A stretch of DNA of 64,000 nucleotides from Chlorops oryzae (GCA_020466095.1 CM035807.1:98909785-98973784); one strand, 5' to 3'; shown: positions 25,429 to 38,250, numbered from the stretch's first letter. Notes: generated by a model not told the origin, from the letters alone. Numbers and translations are program-made.

Positions 25429-26503
25429 TGTACCTTCTTCACTATACTGTGACCACCACAACGTTTAAATCATTTTAATGGCCACCTTAAATAATGCTGC
25501 ATTATGAAGATGACATCCCTCGAGAAATGATTGCGCAATTAAAAATGCAAATTAGAGCGATGATGAAAATTGGTCGGCGAATAGTTTCCATGCACCAAGG
25601 CAGTCGTTGTCCTATTATTGAAAGACATTTCGATGTATATTTCATTCAATTAGGAAATCCTTTTCAATTAGTGGTTTTCAAGGAATCTCATGACACAAGA
25701 ATAAGGACAAAAAAAAAATCCCGTTGAATGCAGCAATGGCTCCAAGGCCTTCTCCATCATTTCGGAGTTTTCGAATATAGAAAAAGGAAGGAGGAATAAG
25801 AAACTCTATACAGATCTTCTTTGTTTTTTTTTACCGCCCTTTTAATTAGCCATAGGAATAAAAAAAAATTAGGAAATACCACAAAGAAGCTTACGTCATG
25901 AAATGATGATTTCTATAAAAAAAAAAACACACACACACACACAAATATTCGATGAAACCATGGCATACAACTTGTGCCTCAGGTGTGCGTTCTTTTATGG
26001 GGAAATAAGAAAATTAACCTTAACAAATAAGTTGGCTGCTTGAACGCCTTTAAGGTGAATGTTCCCACGACTACACATCCACACGCATTGAGCTGCTCTT
26101 CTTTGGCACAACATCTTATCTCCCTCTGTTTGCGAAGTTGTCTTACATAAACAGGAGAAGCTCACGCGTTGAGACATGCTGCCGAGCGGTTGGTTGCACG
26201 TTGACGACACGATATCATCAGCAATCGTGCTGATAAGAGACCCGTTTACACGAAAACACACAGAGCATTGCTGTTGACACTTTCAGTGATTTTGACGAGA
26301 CCAACATTTTTGTTTGACACACGTTACACACATGTGTACACATGTACAAGCGTGGGCAAAGTAGGTGCAGATATGCTTGACTTTAGGATTGAAGTGAATA
26401 ATTTTAACGCGGCAGGCTTTCTTGTAACTGATTTCTGATGTTCTCGGCCCAATAGCTGCCCATATTATGCACGAACATACGAATATAAAAATATACATAC
26501 ATA
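25429..26503. other. non-coding DNA with an AC microsatellite
   Basis: A short (AC)n tract lies at about 25926-25944. A 77-codon plus-strand frame at 25494-25727 shows no recognisable features. CATA-rich sequence near 26490-26503 abuts the next MITE. Confidence 0.45.
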
Positions 26504-26988
26504 CTAGTGTTGCAACGAAAGCTCCCATTTACATTCGCGAATATTCGCCTATTGTTTAGAATTCGCATTCGCAATCGCATTTGCAAAAATTCGCGAAAAT
26601 TTCAACCGAATTTAATCAGTCTTTAACATTGATATCAGTGAAAATTAAAAGAGCAATGCTGGGAAATTGTTAAAACGCTGTTTGGGCTTCCATTCCCGAA
26701 CCATTTCCTTAATCCCGGAATCAACGGGACAGAAAGTTTGGAATCCCGTGGTATCTCTCAAACTGTCAAAGGCTTCCAAACTAAGAAGGTAATTAATTTC
26801 TGGCTACAAACGTATTTTGACTGGAAATATTTTTGAAGAAGAAAAAGAACTCTCGGGATCCACACTTGCAGGTGGTACCCAAACAATTTAATGTCCTTCA
26901 GCACTGAGTAGCGATTCATAATCAGTGCCTTAGCCCTGGCATAAAGTTCGCATTCGCGAATGTTAAAAATTGGCATACGTGGCAACAC
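26504..26988. mobile_element. hAT-type MITE with TTCGC subterminal repeats
   Basis: The left end AGTGTTGCAACG and the right end GTGGCAACACT form terminal inverted repeats, and CATTCGCGAAT recurs as an inner inverted repeat near both ends (about 26531 and 26950). The left subterminal region carries many ATTCGC/GCGAAT words. CATACATA lies on both sides (about 26493 and 26993) and may be the 8 bp target duplication, but the flanks are CATA-rich so this is not certain. The minus-strand frame inside shows no transposase similarity. The GTGTTGC end and 8 bp site point to a non-autonomous hAT element. Confidence 0.55.
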
Positions 26989-28146
26989 TCAAGCATACAT
27001 ACATACATCCGTACATGAGTGGAAATGTAAATTGAAATCGGATACAGGGGGAAGAAGCCAGGTATGTGACATAATACCGAAATAACACGGATTAAAATGA
27101 CAGTAACGTAAATCGAAATGAATCGAAATTTTGTAACAATCTGAATTAATTAGAATTGCGTAAGGCAAATTGGTTTATTTTATATATTTTTCTTATGTAT
27201 TTATTTTTCTTATTTATTTTTTTTTTTTCCCCACTTAAAGTCGAGCCTTCAACATTCCGATTTATTTTTTCAACAATTGTTCATTCAATTATGAAATCTC
27301 TTTTTATGCTTTTAGTCATGTTTGCGAATTGCTAAAGACATTTCGCTCTTTTGTTGTCCTTCAGTTAATTATAAAAATGTAAACATGAATTTAATATTAT
27401 TTCCATGAACTTGGAACGCATTAAAAACAAAAAAAAAAAAATCAAAAAAAATATCAAAAAAAAAATCGAAAGCATTCAAGCGAAGGCGTTGGCAAAGAGA
27501 ATGCCAGGCCATTAACGAAGCCGCGTACTTTCAATTAAATATAATTGAGTGTATGTCAATAATTACATTTTAGCCATTAAAATGAAAATAAAAACCGTTT
27601 TTCGTCGCCTTTTCGAAAGCTTTTTACAAACCAATGAATGAACATGAACGTGCGAAACGAAAGGACGCAGTGACGATAAAGACGAGCAAAATCGCATTAA
27701 AATATGTACTCGTGTTTTGGTCCCTGGCAGCAGCCTATCGGCACAAATTGAAGTTTTAATACGCTATCAAACTAGGGAAAGTTTATTTTGCGTTTGTGCA
27801 TCCGATTGTGAAGTCCAATGATCACCGCCTTATCCATGTGCCCGCCTGTAATTGCTTCTTCCTACTCGAATGAGTCGAGGTGTATTGACTTCATTCGGAA
27901 CGAAAACGCAGAGAAGTTTGAGGAGGACTAAAGTTCATAATGAAGTTCATTATATCATTAAATGAACTTGATTAGGCAATTTTATTCTTGTTTTTTTTTT
28001 GGGTTTGGTATAATGATTTTGAGGTTTTGCGAGGAGTTACATAGGAGTCGAGAATTAATTTTCTGCGTACGCGCCTGCTAGGGTATGTTCTAAAAGTCAC
28101 AAAAACTGCTCATCAAGAAGCAGCTTTGAACATTCGTTTATATATG
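26989..28146. other. non-coding DNA, no gene seen
   Basis: AT-rich with A- and T-runs near 27220 and 27430-27465. Nothing else is seen. Confidence 0.5.
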
Positions 28147-28231
28147 CAGTCGAAATTCTGAATAACGAAATTCAAGGGACCGGGGAAAGATCATTACAGA
28201 GAGAATTCGTTATAAGGAAGAAAAAAGGCTC
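28147..28231 (-). mobile_element. pogo/Tigger-like MITE fragment
   Basis: It begins CAGTCGAAATTCTGAATAAC and continues AAGGGACCGGGGAAA and TTACAGAGAGAATTCGTTATAAGG. This matches the right half of the complete element at 58812-58983 in the opposite orientation. Only one end is present. It shows that the element is a dispersed family. Confidence 0.6.
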
Positions 28232-28447
28232 TAAAATAAGGCGAAGACGCCATGACGGAAACTGAGTTTATTCAAATCTGTTACAGCCGAAATCGCCAAA
28301 CTGTTTATTGAATATTAAAATAATTCTTAAATTTAAATAAAAAAATATTTAAATAGTTTTTATCTATTTGACAAATTAAAAATATTGCTTAAAGATATTA
28401 TATTTTATTTGAAAAAAAAATTTTTTTTTTAAATAAAAAATAGACGG

Positions 28448-28808
28448 AATATACAAAATAATAATATAATACATAAATAATAATATAATATATAAATAAT
28501 AATATAATATTTAAATAATAATAATAAATAATAATACTAAATAATAATAATAAATAATAACAAATAATAAATAATAATAATAAATAATAATAAATAATAA
28601 TACGAAATAATAAAAATAATAAATAATAATAATAAATAATAATAATAATAAATAATAAATAATAATAATAAATAATAATAATAAATAATAATAAATAAGT
28701 AATAATAATTAATAAAAATAATAAACAATAAAAATAAATAATAATAAATAATAGTAATAAATAATAATAAAAATAACAAATTTAAATAATAAATAATAAT
28801 AATAAATA
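28448..28808. repeat. TAA/TTA trinucleotide microsatellite
   Basis: About 360 bp of AATAATAATAAA-type sequence with frequent slips. The Tyr/Leu/Ile-rich minus-strand frames covering it are translations of the repeat. Confidence 0.9.
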
Positions 28809-28963
28809 GACGATACAATATTTAAATCTAGTTCTGACCCAGCAAACATATTCGGAGTGCTCAGAAATATGAGTTCCAAATGAGCCAGAAATATGTAAAA
28901 AAAAAAAAAAATTAAATTTGAATTGCAGCCTATAAACGAAAACAATCTAATCATTTCGGTTTG

Positions 28964-29040
28964 CAACCTCGGAGTCGATGGGTGAGCACATGACTAAAAA
29001 GCGAGAGTACCGAGGTTCAAATCCCACATAGGGAATAAAA
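28964..29040 (+). repeat. tRNA-like SINE fragment
   Basis: CGAGGTTCAAATCCCACAT (about 29009-29027) is a close B-box/T-arm match (GGTTCAAATCC). GATGGGTGAGCAC about 40 bp upstream sits where an A-box would lie. An A-rich segment follows. The acceptor ends do not pair, so it is a tRNA-derived repeat rather than a tRNA gene. No target duplication was found. Confidence 0.4.
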
Positions 29041-30679
29041 AACAAGAAATAAACATTTAATAAATATTTAAAAATATAAATATGTAAAAACATACGATGA
29101 CTCTTATATGGGCTCCTTCGGTACATGATAGCGGACTCATATTGTACGACCTTCATTTTGGACTCCCAAATGAGTTTATAGTGAAGGCTCACACTTTGAA
29201 CAAGTACTCATAGGTGATTCATTTAAGACTCCAAATGTTTGCTGGGTGAGCTGCTTTAAATTATTAATTTTTAATGTTAATTGAAAAAAAGTCAACATTT
29301 TATTTAAATACTGATTAAATGTTTTGGCGAAATCGAACGTTAATGTAATACTAAATGATTTAAGTGTTTTTTTTTTTGAAAATGGCTCTCAGTTTTGTTT
29401 AGCGTGGAATTTAAATCATGTAAATGTGCCGGGTATTGTATTTTCAGGTTCATTTGACTGTAACGCTCTTGCTTACTTAATATTATTATTTTTTTTTGTT
29501 TTGGGTTAATTGATAGTCGATGCTGATCTTATTAAATGTGCAAACATTGTTTAATTACAGTGAGGAGTGGATTGTGGTTAGTCCCGCGCTAAATTGTGAC
29601 ATAAGAAAAATGAGCATAACAATCCTGGATAATTTTACCATGAAAAATGTATGCATTGTATTACGTACATACATTAAACGAGGTCGTAATTGTAACGTCG
29701 AATAGCATTTTCAATATGATACGTAAAATTAAATTCATTTTGAAGTCATACGTCCGACAACGTTGCAATTTAATTGCATTTCGTGGAAAACAAATTTAAT
29801 TGATAGTAAAATTCGGTTTGAATTTTTTTTATCAATTTGTTTCATGGAAATTTGGAAATTAAATGCGAAAATTGAACAATGTTAGCAAAATTCTTTGAAA
29901 GTATGTCACAAGGTGATGCGGGATTTTTGTGGGGGAGAAAATAGCACTCAAAAATTATTAAAATAAGCCGCTTTTCCTCGTTTTCAAAAACCAAAAACCG
30001 ACAGCGATTCTTTGGAAAAACCGGGGGCACCGCTTTCAAAAGCCAACATAACATATTAGCACATTATTTTACAGCCTTATTATTTAAAAAAAAAAAAAAA
30101 TTAAAACAAGAAGCTAACAAGCATTTATAGCAACTTAAAATGTAGCTTTTTTCCATGCCTTATAAACGGAAGTATTAAAAAATTCGCGCTTGATTGGTAA
30201 ATGGCAAAACAAATGCTTTTGACAATTTCGGGCTAGGGTTATCGACCTTCCACACGATCCTACTCAATTCGGCAAAAAGACTCACGGAACACGAACAGGG
30301 AAAACATGATTTTAATTGTAATAAATGGTTAATATACCTAAAATGTACTGCATAAATTTGGAAGTAAAAGCACTCATATTTTGAGAAAAATATACATTTT
30401 CCTGATGTTATATAATTTGAGTAAGAAAGAACCGGCAATATAGCGAAAAACCTGCAGTCTGGTATCATTGATGTAATGTGTTTTTTTTTTAGCAAATTCA
30501 ACAACAAAGTTTTTTTTTTCATGTTTTTGTCTTAGAGCTCTCGTTTTAGATATGGGAAAATCCAGACGCTGGGGCCGCGGCACAGCAGATTTATATCGTT
30601 TGTGAGTGTTGAAAATATCAAGCCACGCCCATTTTCGCTTGGTATCGTGACATACGAAAGCAAAGTCGAATGGTATATA
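29041..30679. other. non-coding DNA, no gene seen
   Basis: AT-rich. A short piece near 30620-30640 (GCCACGCCCATTTTCGC) resembles an internal word of the Helentron-like repeats. Frames at 29324-29705 (plus) and 30175-30583 (minus) have no recognisable features. Confidence 0.45.
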
Positions 30680-31956
30680 TTAGGTGTAGTAAAAAGAAAT
30701 CCATTATTTTTGCATTAAATTGAGGGCTTTATTTAAGATAGTTAGAATGACCCGATTTAGGTCAAATATGCACCGTTATTGTTCGATAACTTGTTGCCAT
30801 TTTAAAGGTAATTTCATTATGCCTCTCTCATAGAAGCCCTCGTTCCTATTAGCAAAAAATTGAGACAGTCGAATTTCAGAAGCCTCTCTTGAAGCGAATG
30901 TTGTCACCAGCAAAATTGTTCGCCATGGACAGGAACAGATGGTAATCACTTGGTGCTAGGTCCGGACTATAAGGTGGATGCAGAAGAACCTCCCAACCAA
31001 ACTCCGGAGCTTCTGGCGAGTTCACTATGGATGTGTGTGGCCTGGCGTTGTCCTGATGGAACACAATCCTCTCCTATTGGCCAAAGCTGGCCGCTTATGG
31101 GCGATTGCTTCCTTCAGACGGTCCAATTGTTGACAGTAGAGTTCCGAGTTAAGAGTTTTGCTGTATGGGAGCAGCTCATAGTAGATAATTCCCTGCCAAT
31201 CCCACCAAACACACAGCAAAACCTTCCTGGCCGTCAATCCTGGCTTGGCCAGCGTTTCCGCCGGTTCACCGTGTTTCGACCACGATCGTTTTCGCTTGAC
31301 GTTGTCGTAAGTGACCCACTTTTCATCACCAGTCACCAACCGCTTCAGAAATGGGTCGATTTTGTTGCGGGTTCAGCAGCGATTCGCAGATGAAATTCGG
31401 TCTATGAGGTTTTTTTTGCGTTAACTCGTGTGGCACCCATACATCGAGCTTCTTTGTGTATCCAGCCTTATTCAAATGGTTCCAAACTGTTTTTTGTGCA
31501 ATCTTTAGCTCTTTTGCAATCGAAACAGTGCTAACATGACGGTCGGACTCGATAATTTCCATGAATTTATCGACATTTTCGACAATTGGCCTTCCAGTGC
31601 GTGGTGCATCCTTGACATCGAAGTTACCGGAACGGAATCGACGTAAATTGAATAAGCATTATTGGCTGTTACAGTATCAGGTCCATAAACGCTATTCACA
31701 TTTTCAGCCGCCTGGCTTGCGTTTCTCCTTATCGAAGAAAACTGTAAATGTAGCGAATTTTTTCTTTGCTGATGCCAATTTTACAAAAGTCTCAAACAAA
31801 ACTGAATCAATCAATCTAAAAGTGTCAAAAGAGCTTTTTTAGTAGGAACTGTCATTTCTAATGCCCCTAGCGGAACACGATCGGACTTATACAACGCGAG
31901 ATGCAGATAAATAACGCCATCTATTGAAAAATAATGAATTCTTTTTATACACCTAA
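30680..31956 (-). mobile_element. full-length mariner (DD34D), copy B
   Basis: 1277 bp with both ends present: TTAGGTGTAGTAAAAAGAAA on the left and, read inward on the other strand, TTAGGTGTATAAAAAGAATT on the right. TA lies on each side (30678-30679 and 31957-31958), the Tc1/mariner target duplication. The transposase is on the minus strand and broken. Size and ends are typical of a mariner, but this family differs from the Himar1-like element at 52651, whose termini are unrelated. Single-base indels are the main lesions, so some may be assembly errors. Confidence 0.9.
30735..31840 (-). pseudogene. broken mariner transposase of copy B
   Basis: Pieces of one protein lie in different frames in the right order. 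The order is an N-terminal segment (KLASAKKKFATF and DKEKRKPGG at about 31725-31790), a helix-turn-helix part ending in the WVPHEL motif (about 31430-31562), and a catalytic part with MVTGDEKW (about 31320-31339). Then come FHQDNARPH and HPPYSPDLAPSD (about 30915-31064) and a C-terminal piece (FYERGIMKLP) near 30810. The second and third catalytic Asp are 34 residues apart, hence DD34D. At least three frameshifts and a stop near the C-terminus (an extra base against copy A) inactivate it. Confidence 0.85.
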
Positions 31957-33069
31957 TATTTGGGTTAGAGATTGTGATACTTTTGTGACACTATACAATT
32001 CTTTAATTAGATAGCTGAAGAATATCGCAAACGTTCTAAAATTCGGCATGGTTATTGAAATTGCATAAAATTGCACTGTTAGAATTTCAATCATATGGTG
32101 AAATTTGAAAAGGGCCCCAAAAAAGCAAAACACATACATTTAGTATATATACATATATGTACATATTTTTGTCAATAACAATTAGTTCAATACTACAGAA
32201 CAAGGCCAAGTTTTGAATGCTTATTTGTATGTGCGATTGTTGGATTTCAAAGGACATACCGTAAAGTATTCTTTGAACAGAATTAATACAAGTAAACAAA
32301 GCAGTGCGATTGATTATACGGTTTCGTGCACAATTTATTTGTGCATACATTTGGTATGATGAGCACGCAAGTAGGTATACCTACATACGTACATACATAT
32401 GTATTTCTATGAGTGCTAAGATGTGTCCTTTATAAATTTGTGTGTACCCTGATAAATCGCTTCTTTACGGATGGCTGAAACTCTAATTTATACTGGCATA
32501 GTATGATTCCTTTTCTCGTGGCAGGCATTGTTTTTTGTCCCACTCAATTTTTATCGATATATTCAAAGATCTCAGTTTCTTGTTGAATGCCTTAAACTGA
32601 TTTGATGTTTACACAAGAAAGCCTCTAATTCTGATTAAAATCCGTGCATTCCTCAATGTGCTACGATAACAATGTCTTGATTACGTATTCAGAGAGCATG
32701 TTACAATGATCATAGACATGTGCGCTTTATCTTTTGTCATAATGGAACTTCAATTGCCAGAAAAACATCGCTTAATACGAAAAATTTTTCTGCCGTAAGT
32801 TTCGATTTAAGAATTGTTATGAAAACGATAATTTAAAGAGTAAGATTCCAGGGTCCTCAGATATTACTTATATTCTCCCAAGTAATAGACATGAAATAAT
32901 GGAGTCTTATTATGTACTTTGAGTGTGTGCATCCCCGCTTGCTTGGGGGGACGACCAACTCATAGGTACAGGAAGGTAAATAAATACAGAGCTCAATTTT
33001 CTTAGTCTCAGTGATGATTTTTTTTTATTATGGTATTTTAGAATTATTTTTAGCAAATAATAATTTAAA
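31957..33069. other. non-coding DNA, no gene seen
   Basis: TA-rich with small ATGTATATAC-type palindromic runs near 32145-32170 and 32375-32405. No gene is recognised. Confidence 0.5.
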
Positions 33070-33300
33070 GCTGATTTTGACATGTCCGTCTGCCCGCCCG
33101 TCTGTCTGTGTTGGTCGGATCTCCCTCGAAACGGCTGGACAAATCACATCAAAATTTCGTAAATTGTCGTTAAAATGTCGAAAGGAAGATATTCGCCCAC
33201 GGATGGATTTTTTTTTACTTCCGATGAAAAATAAGTTCTCTACATTGAATCGAGCAATATCAAAAGTCGGACTTGACTGACTTTAGTATTCTTACTTGTC
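33070..33300 (-). mobile_element. Helentron-like repeat, copy C (internally deleted)
   Basis: On the minus strand it begins ACAAGTAAGAATACTAAAGTC with a hairpin GTCAGTCAAGTCCGAC-like start. It ends with the GACAGACGGGCGGGCAGACG-type block (plus strand about 33082-33108). It matches the 5' start and the microsatellite region of the copy at 10154, with the central units missing. Confidence 0.6.
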
Positions 33301-34368
33301 AGTTTTTATTGGTTTTGGTTTTTCTTTTTGGAGTTCCTTGAGAGAGAAGAAACAATAGAGAGTGAGCGAGGGAGAGGTCGAGAAAGAAAGAAAAGAAGGG
33401 GGAGAAAGTTTATCTTTCTCATAAACTAACCAGTTCGCTAAAGGAAATTTGTCTTTAACTGCTTTTGTGGAAAGCAAGCTCTCTATTTTTTTTTTAAATC
33501 AATGCGGATTGATGATGACTCGTGGATTTAGAAAAGACTTAAAATGCTGTTTCATCAAAAAATTGAAGGTATTAAAAAAAACTTTGCAAAAAATTCAACT
33601 GATAAATTCCTCATCCTTCTATCGACTTTTAACATTATGATGATCCGTGGTGGCTTTCATAGCTCAATGCTCTTTTGGGATTTCCTCATCAGCACTTTAA
33701 TTAAGCTCTCACTTTAGAAGCGAGAGAGCAAAGCTCTTAATTCCTAAAATATATGTGTATTTTTCGTACTTATGAGTTCCCGGGATGTTTACTGAAGGAA
33801 TGGAGTGGATGGTTGCTCAAAGTTTATCATCTCCTTCTGAATTTGATTTGTGAATAATGTTTTATGCAAATGATATGCTAATGAGAGCTCATATCAACTT
33901 TCAGTTCAATCGAATTAAGCAGACTGAAACTTTGAGGAATGATGAATTTTTTTTTTTTTTTGTTTTAATTTTGTACCAATTATCGAATTAAAATTTCATA
34001 AATTTTCATTAAACTCATGTGGAGGTTAATTTCCATAGAGTTTGTTAATTATTATTATTACTATTTAATTATTGTTTTGTAGTTTCATTGCTTTGTTAAA
34101 CGAAAAGAAATGAATACGAAGAATAAAAATCATCGATTTGATTGAGGCTTTGAAAAATTTCAATTTCTAAGAATGCATTTGAGTATCTTCCTCATTATTT
34201 TGAAAGGGCGGAGTTTAAACATAAACTTAACCTCAAAGAACAAATGTCCTTAAGCTCCGGAAGGCTTTTATAAATAGCAAAACATTTAAAAACTTCAAAT
34301 TATATCAATTTTTCATTTCAAGTTTCTGATCTCATATCCCTTGCATGTTTGAAAAATGTGCCTAATGT
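33301..34368. other. non-coding DNA, no gene seen
   Basis: A GA-rich patch lies at about 33340-33410, and T-runs near 33946-33962. No gene is recognised. Confidence 0.5.
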
Positions 34369-34580
34369 ATTCAAGTACATGATTGGTTGGTTAATGTGAC
34401 TGCCATCACAGGGTGACACACACTTAGGCCTCACATGAAAAGCAAAAAAAAAAAAAAAAGAAACAGAAAAAACGACACAATTTACATCCACGCCCAAGCT
34501 GGGAGTTGAACCCAGAGCCTCTCGCATCATAAGCTGGCATCTCAACCAACTACGCGACGGAGACCGACATTCAAGTACAT
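34369..34580 (-). mobile_element. tRNA-derived SINE with 12 bp target duplication
   Basis: ATTCAAGTACAT occurs at 34369-34380 and again at 34569-34580, bracketing a 188 bp element (34381-34568). On the minus strand the head reads TCCGTCGCGTAGTTGGTTGA (A-box region), then GGGTTCAACTCCCAG. The latter gives a perfect 5 bp T-stem (CTGGG/CCCAG) around a 7 base loop with a B-box. A T-rich run follows, then a non-tRNA tail ending CATTAACCAACCAATC. The acceptor ends do not pair. Such elements are transcribed by RNA polymerase III and moved by LINE machinery encoded elsewhere. The intact duplication implies a fairly recent insertion. Confidence 0.75.
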
Positions 34581-35092
34581 TCTTCCGCAGGAAACGGAAG
34601 GATTACAGGCAACTCTATTTTTACTGCAAATGAATTTGTCTAAAGAATTCATTGTGTTTTTTTATGAGGATTGTTGTTGCTTTTGTGGTGATTATAACAT
34701 TTTTTGAACCAATTTAGCGCAGGATTTTATCTTCAACCTTAAAAAGTCATCGCTCTCACTTCTTCCCGACGCATTTTAAGGTTCGATATTATTTGTACCT
34801 ATAACTATGACTCGTATTTATTTTGATCGTCCTGCTCTCAAAACGTTCTCATAAACGTAGGTCTCGCAAGTTCAATCACGAGTGTTTTGTTGTAAAAAAA
34901 AAAAAAAACCTGGAAAAAATCGCCCAACAAACCGAATGTTTTATTCGTCTCATCACAAAGATTGAACGAAAGGATCCACTTAATTTTGACCAAAATATTG
35001 TCGAAGGACTTTTGAAAAAAGCTGTTGTTGTGTTGTGTTCATTTTTACGAAAGGATGTGAAAACTATTGCAGTTCAGCACGAAGCTCATACG
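34581..35092. other. non-coding DNA, no gene seen
   Basis: Spacer. A 98-codon plus-strand frame at 34823-35119 is basic in its first half and contains a poly-Lys run from homopolymer A; no domain is recognised. Confidence 0.45.
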
Positions 35093-35168
35093 AATTTAAT
35101 AAGATTTCCGCATAAGTAGGGTCAAACGAAGATTAAGCAATTCAAAATGGATTAAATGTCAGCAAGTT
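35093..35168 (+). repeat. dispersed repeat, copy 2 (with 5985-6060)
   Basis: Partner of 5985-6060, about 29 kb away, same orientation, roughly three-quarters identical by eye. Family unknown. Confidence 0.5.
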
Positions 35169-38100
35169 CCATCTGTGCATGCTGACTTCATGCGTTGGCG
35201 TTGGCTCTGGCGAGCGCTTGATTGGAATTAAATTCTGAGAACGTTTCCAAATAACATGGGGCTCGTTAAGGACTCTGTGGTGAGTAAATAAGCTATCGTG
35301 TGTGTGTTTTGAAGGGTTGTCTAACATTTTATGCGTATCCTTTTATGATTTTGGGTCAGTTAGATTCAAGAAGATTTTCTTTTTTTATGTGCTACACAGA
35401 TTTCCAGCTTCGAGGGGGGCACTTAATTTTGGTTTTTTCTTCTTCTTTTTTTTTGTGTGTGTTGGGATACATGTAAATAAGTGGCAGTTTGGTTAGTTTA
35501 AGTTAGCATTCAAAAGCATAATTTATTTTCAATTTCCCCTACAAAAAAAAAAAAAGGATTCAGTTGATTTCGAAATAATGACCATCCTATGACCCTCAAA
35601 GAGTCCAAAAGAGTTAATGAATAAAAAAATGTATTCTATTAAAAAAAAAAAAAATTCTAAGGAAGCAACAAAAAATCCTCTTTTAGTCGTGAAATTGTTT
35701 TAGCCCTTCCGATTGGTTTACCATCGGATAAAATTTAACTTATTCATGAAAATTCCTCGGGAAAAACAAAAGCAATTCTCCAGTTTCTTCAACATTCATG
35801 CATGTTAAAAATTACAAATTGTTTTGAGGCGAACTGAAAAAAAGTCTTCAAGTAGGCTTCTTTTTTCTTGACAATTTCTCACCCAATGTCCACATCAACA
35901 GAACTTATCAAATTTCCCATTGTTGTTTCTGATTGCCAACTTTTGACTTTCTCTGTGCAGACCATATTTCTGGTGACCCAAAGTTTCAAGATGAACTTGA
36001 TTGCCATCTACGTACTACGTACGAGGGAGGATATGTAAATTTTTAAGAAGTCCGTCCTAACTTGACTTTTGCCGGCAACGAAAACGTCAACCTCAACCCT
36101 TGATTGGATTCTTATTTTTTTTTTTTTTTTTTTCTTTCATTTATTTATTCAAGCGACAACATGTGAAAGTTGATAAAGAGTTGAATTCTTGAGCAGAAGA
36201 TTTCTTTTTCGCATCAACAATTCCGACTGATGATGCTTGTTCTATTCTGTCATGAAGGAGGCTCCCCATTGCGAAGCTCAACTCTAGCTTGTTTTGGGTT
36301 GTAATATCGTTTTGATTGAAAATAAATTTGGCATGAACATGTGTTTTATTTATTGACATAATTTCGGTCATGGAATTGCTTTTTTTTTTTTTTTGTTAGT
36401 TATTATGATAGAGTTGGAAGTTTTACCGTTGTACATAGTATTGGACGAATGAGATGGAATATATCCGGCTAGGATAAGGAGTTAGAAAGAAAATTTGTTT
36501 GTTTGTTTTAGAAAATTTCAAAGTCTAATCAAATTCATACTCGATCCGTCAATTTATTATGTGGCATCCTGAAATCTAAGCCTAATTATCACATCCGCAT
36601 TATTCCAGCTATGTATATACTACACTGAGCGAACGTCCCCATGACTTTTTTAAAAAGGCGCATTTATATTCACAGTCCTTTTGATTTTCGAGCAGAACAA
36701 AAATTTCAAAAGCAAAATGGTTGAGTCAACAACATTTTTGGTTGATTTGAAAGAAATATTTTTAATTACATTTCTTTATGTTCCGTATAATTCTCATTTG
36801 ATTTATAAAATAGGACATATAAGATATTTATTCATCTCAGAACTTTTTAAGTTGTGTGCGAAAGCACAAAATCTGGTGAAGTCCATCCTATGGCTATTTT
36901 TGGGGTTATGTACAGCAGAGGCATATAGTACTATAGATGGCACTTGGCAAAAAACGTGTGTGTTGAATTGAAGTAGGCCCCCTGTGCATGCATTCTTATG
37001 GAAAAATCAAAAACGTAGCACGCCCCCTGAAAATGCCGGTTCCGGTCTAACAAATATTTTATAATCTTGTAACATGAACTAAATTTTTTGTTAAAAATCA
37101 GATATATATAAGTGTTAATCAAAGGTTTTTTATAAGAACTCATTATATTTTACAGCAAAATATGTTATTTTTATCCAATTAAAAATAATTAGATAATATT
37201 TTGCTCATATTATTGAGGAACGCTAAAGCAGAGTACTCATGCGTCGAATATGACCGATTATCAAAAAGCTTGAAATCGACTACAGAACAGCTGATATGAA
37301 ATATTCAGTGATATCATAACTAAAATTGCTCGATACATAACTAGTGGCTCAAGTACTTATGACATATCATGATAAATAGAATGCATAAACTATATATTTT
37401 TGTAGCTCTTCTGAATGAAAAAGGTACAAAAATGCATAAAAAACTAAAAAAGTTTTACATTAGAAAGAAAACATTAAAAAATTTCATCGCAAGTATGTTT
37501 AGTTACAAAATTAAGTGAATACTCAAAATATTATAGCATCACTAGTTCACCACGGAATTCGGTTGTTGTTGTAAGTGTCCCCTATATTACTATATGAGCA
37601 GAGGGATCTGTGACCATTTGCTTTCAATGTTACTTTTTTGTAGGTATTTTAGTAAATTTTTTTTTATGTTAAAAATTTTCTTGTCATTTCATTTTTGTCG
37701 GTGGTTAGTTCAACAATTTAAATTTAAATCCATTTTTGAAAATTATCATGTCATTTCAACCTGAAACACAAAGGGAAAAATCTTTATTTTTTCCAACAAG
37801 AAAAATTGTTAAATATTAAAAATATTCCTTACTGAAGCCCTTTTGTATGTTTTTCCTTTTGATTTAACCAGTTTTCTGGTTGATTTTTTTCTCAGTGTAT
37901 ATATGTATGTATATTGAGTGATAACGCAATTTCCGCAATAATCACCTGCTAATGAATCATACATACATAGGTACATCATGTGATACAATCGAATAATTTT
38001 CCATGTTGTTTGGGACCAACCTTGATGGGTGGGGTAAATTCGATTGTGTGTGAATTAAAATTTAATTACACTGTTTGAATTCAAGTGTGAATAATTCACA

Positions 38101-38250
38101 CTGCGACATGTTTACGCTTCTCGATTGATAGGATACGAACGCCTTTTCCGCCATTTTTGAATAGCCTACATTACAATTTGTTATTCTTCTAAGAGGATAT
38201 GGCGCTCTTATTTCAATAGCCATATAAATGAATTTGTTTTTCGCATTTAA
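35169..38250. other. non-coding DNA, possible CACTGAG-ended element
   Basis: CACTGAG at about 36623 and CTCAGTG at about 37891 could be the short inverted ends of a 1.27 kb element, and an AACCAGTTTTCTGGTT hairpin sits just inside the right end. Seven base pairs are too few to be sure and no transposase is seen. The remainder is AT-rich with no gene. Confidence 0.35.

Noticed and set aside
28537..28966. Tyr/Leu/Ile-rich minus-strand frames
   Set aside because: Translations of the TAA microsatellite and its flank.
34486..34568. Functional tRNA gene
   Set aside because: The T-arm is perfect, but the acceptor stem and A-box are poor, and the segment lies inside a 188 bp unit with a target duplication, so it is a SINE.
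36623..37897. 1.27 kb transposon with CACTGAG ends
   Set aside because: Only seven matching end bases, no target duplication and no transposase; left as a note.
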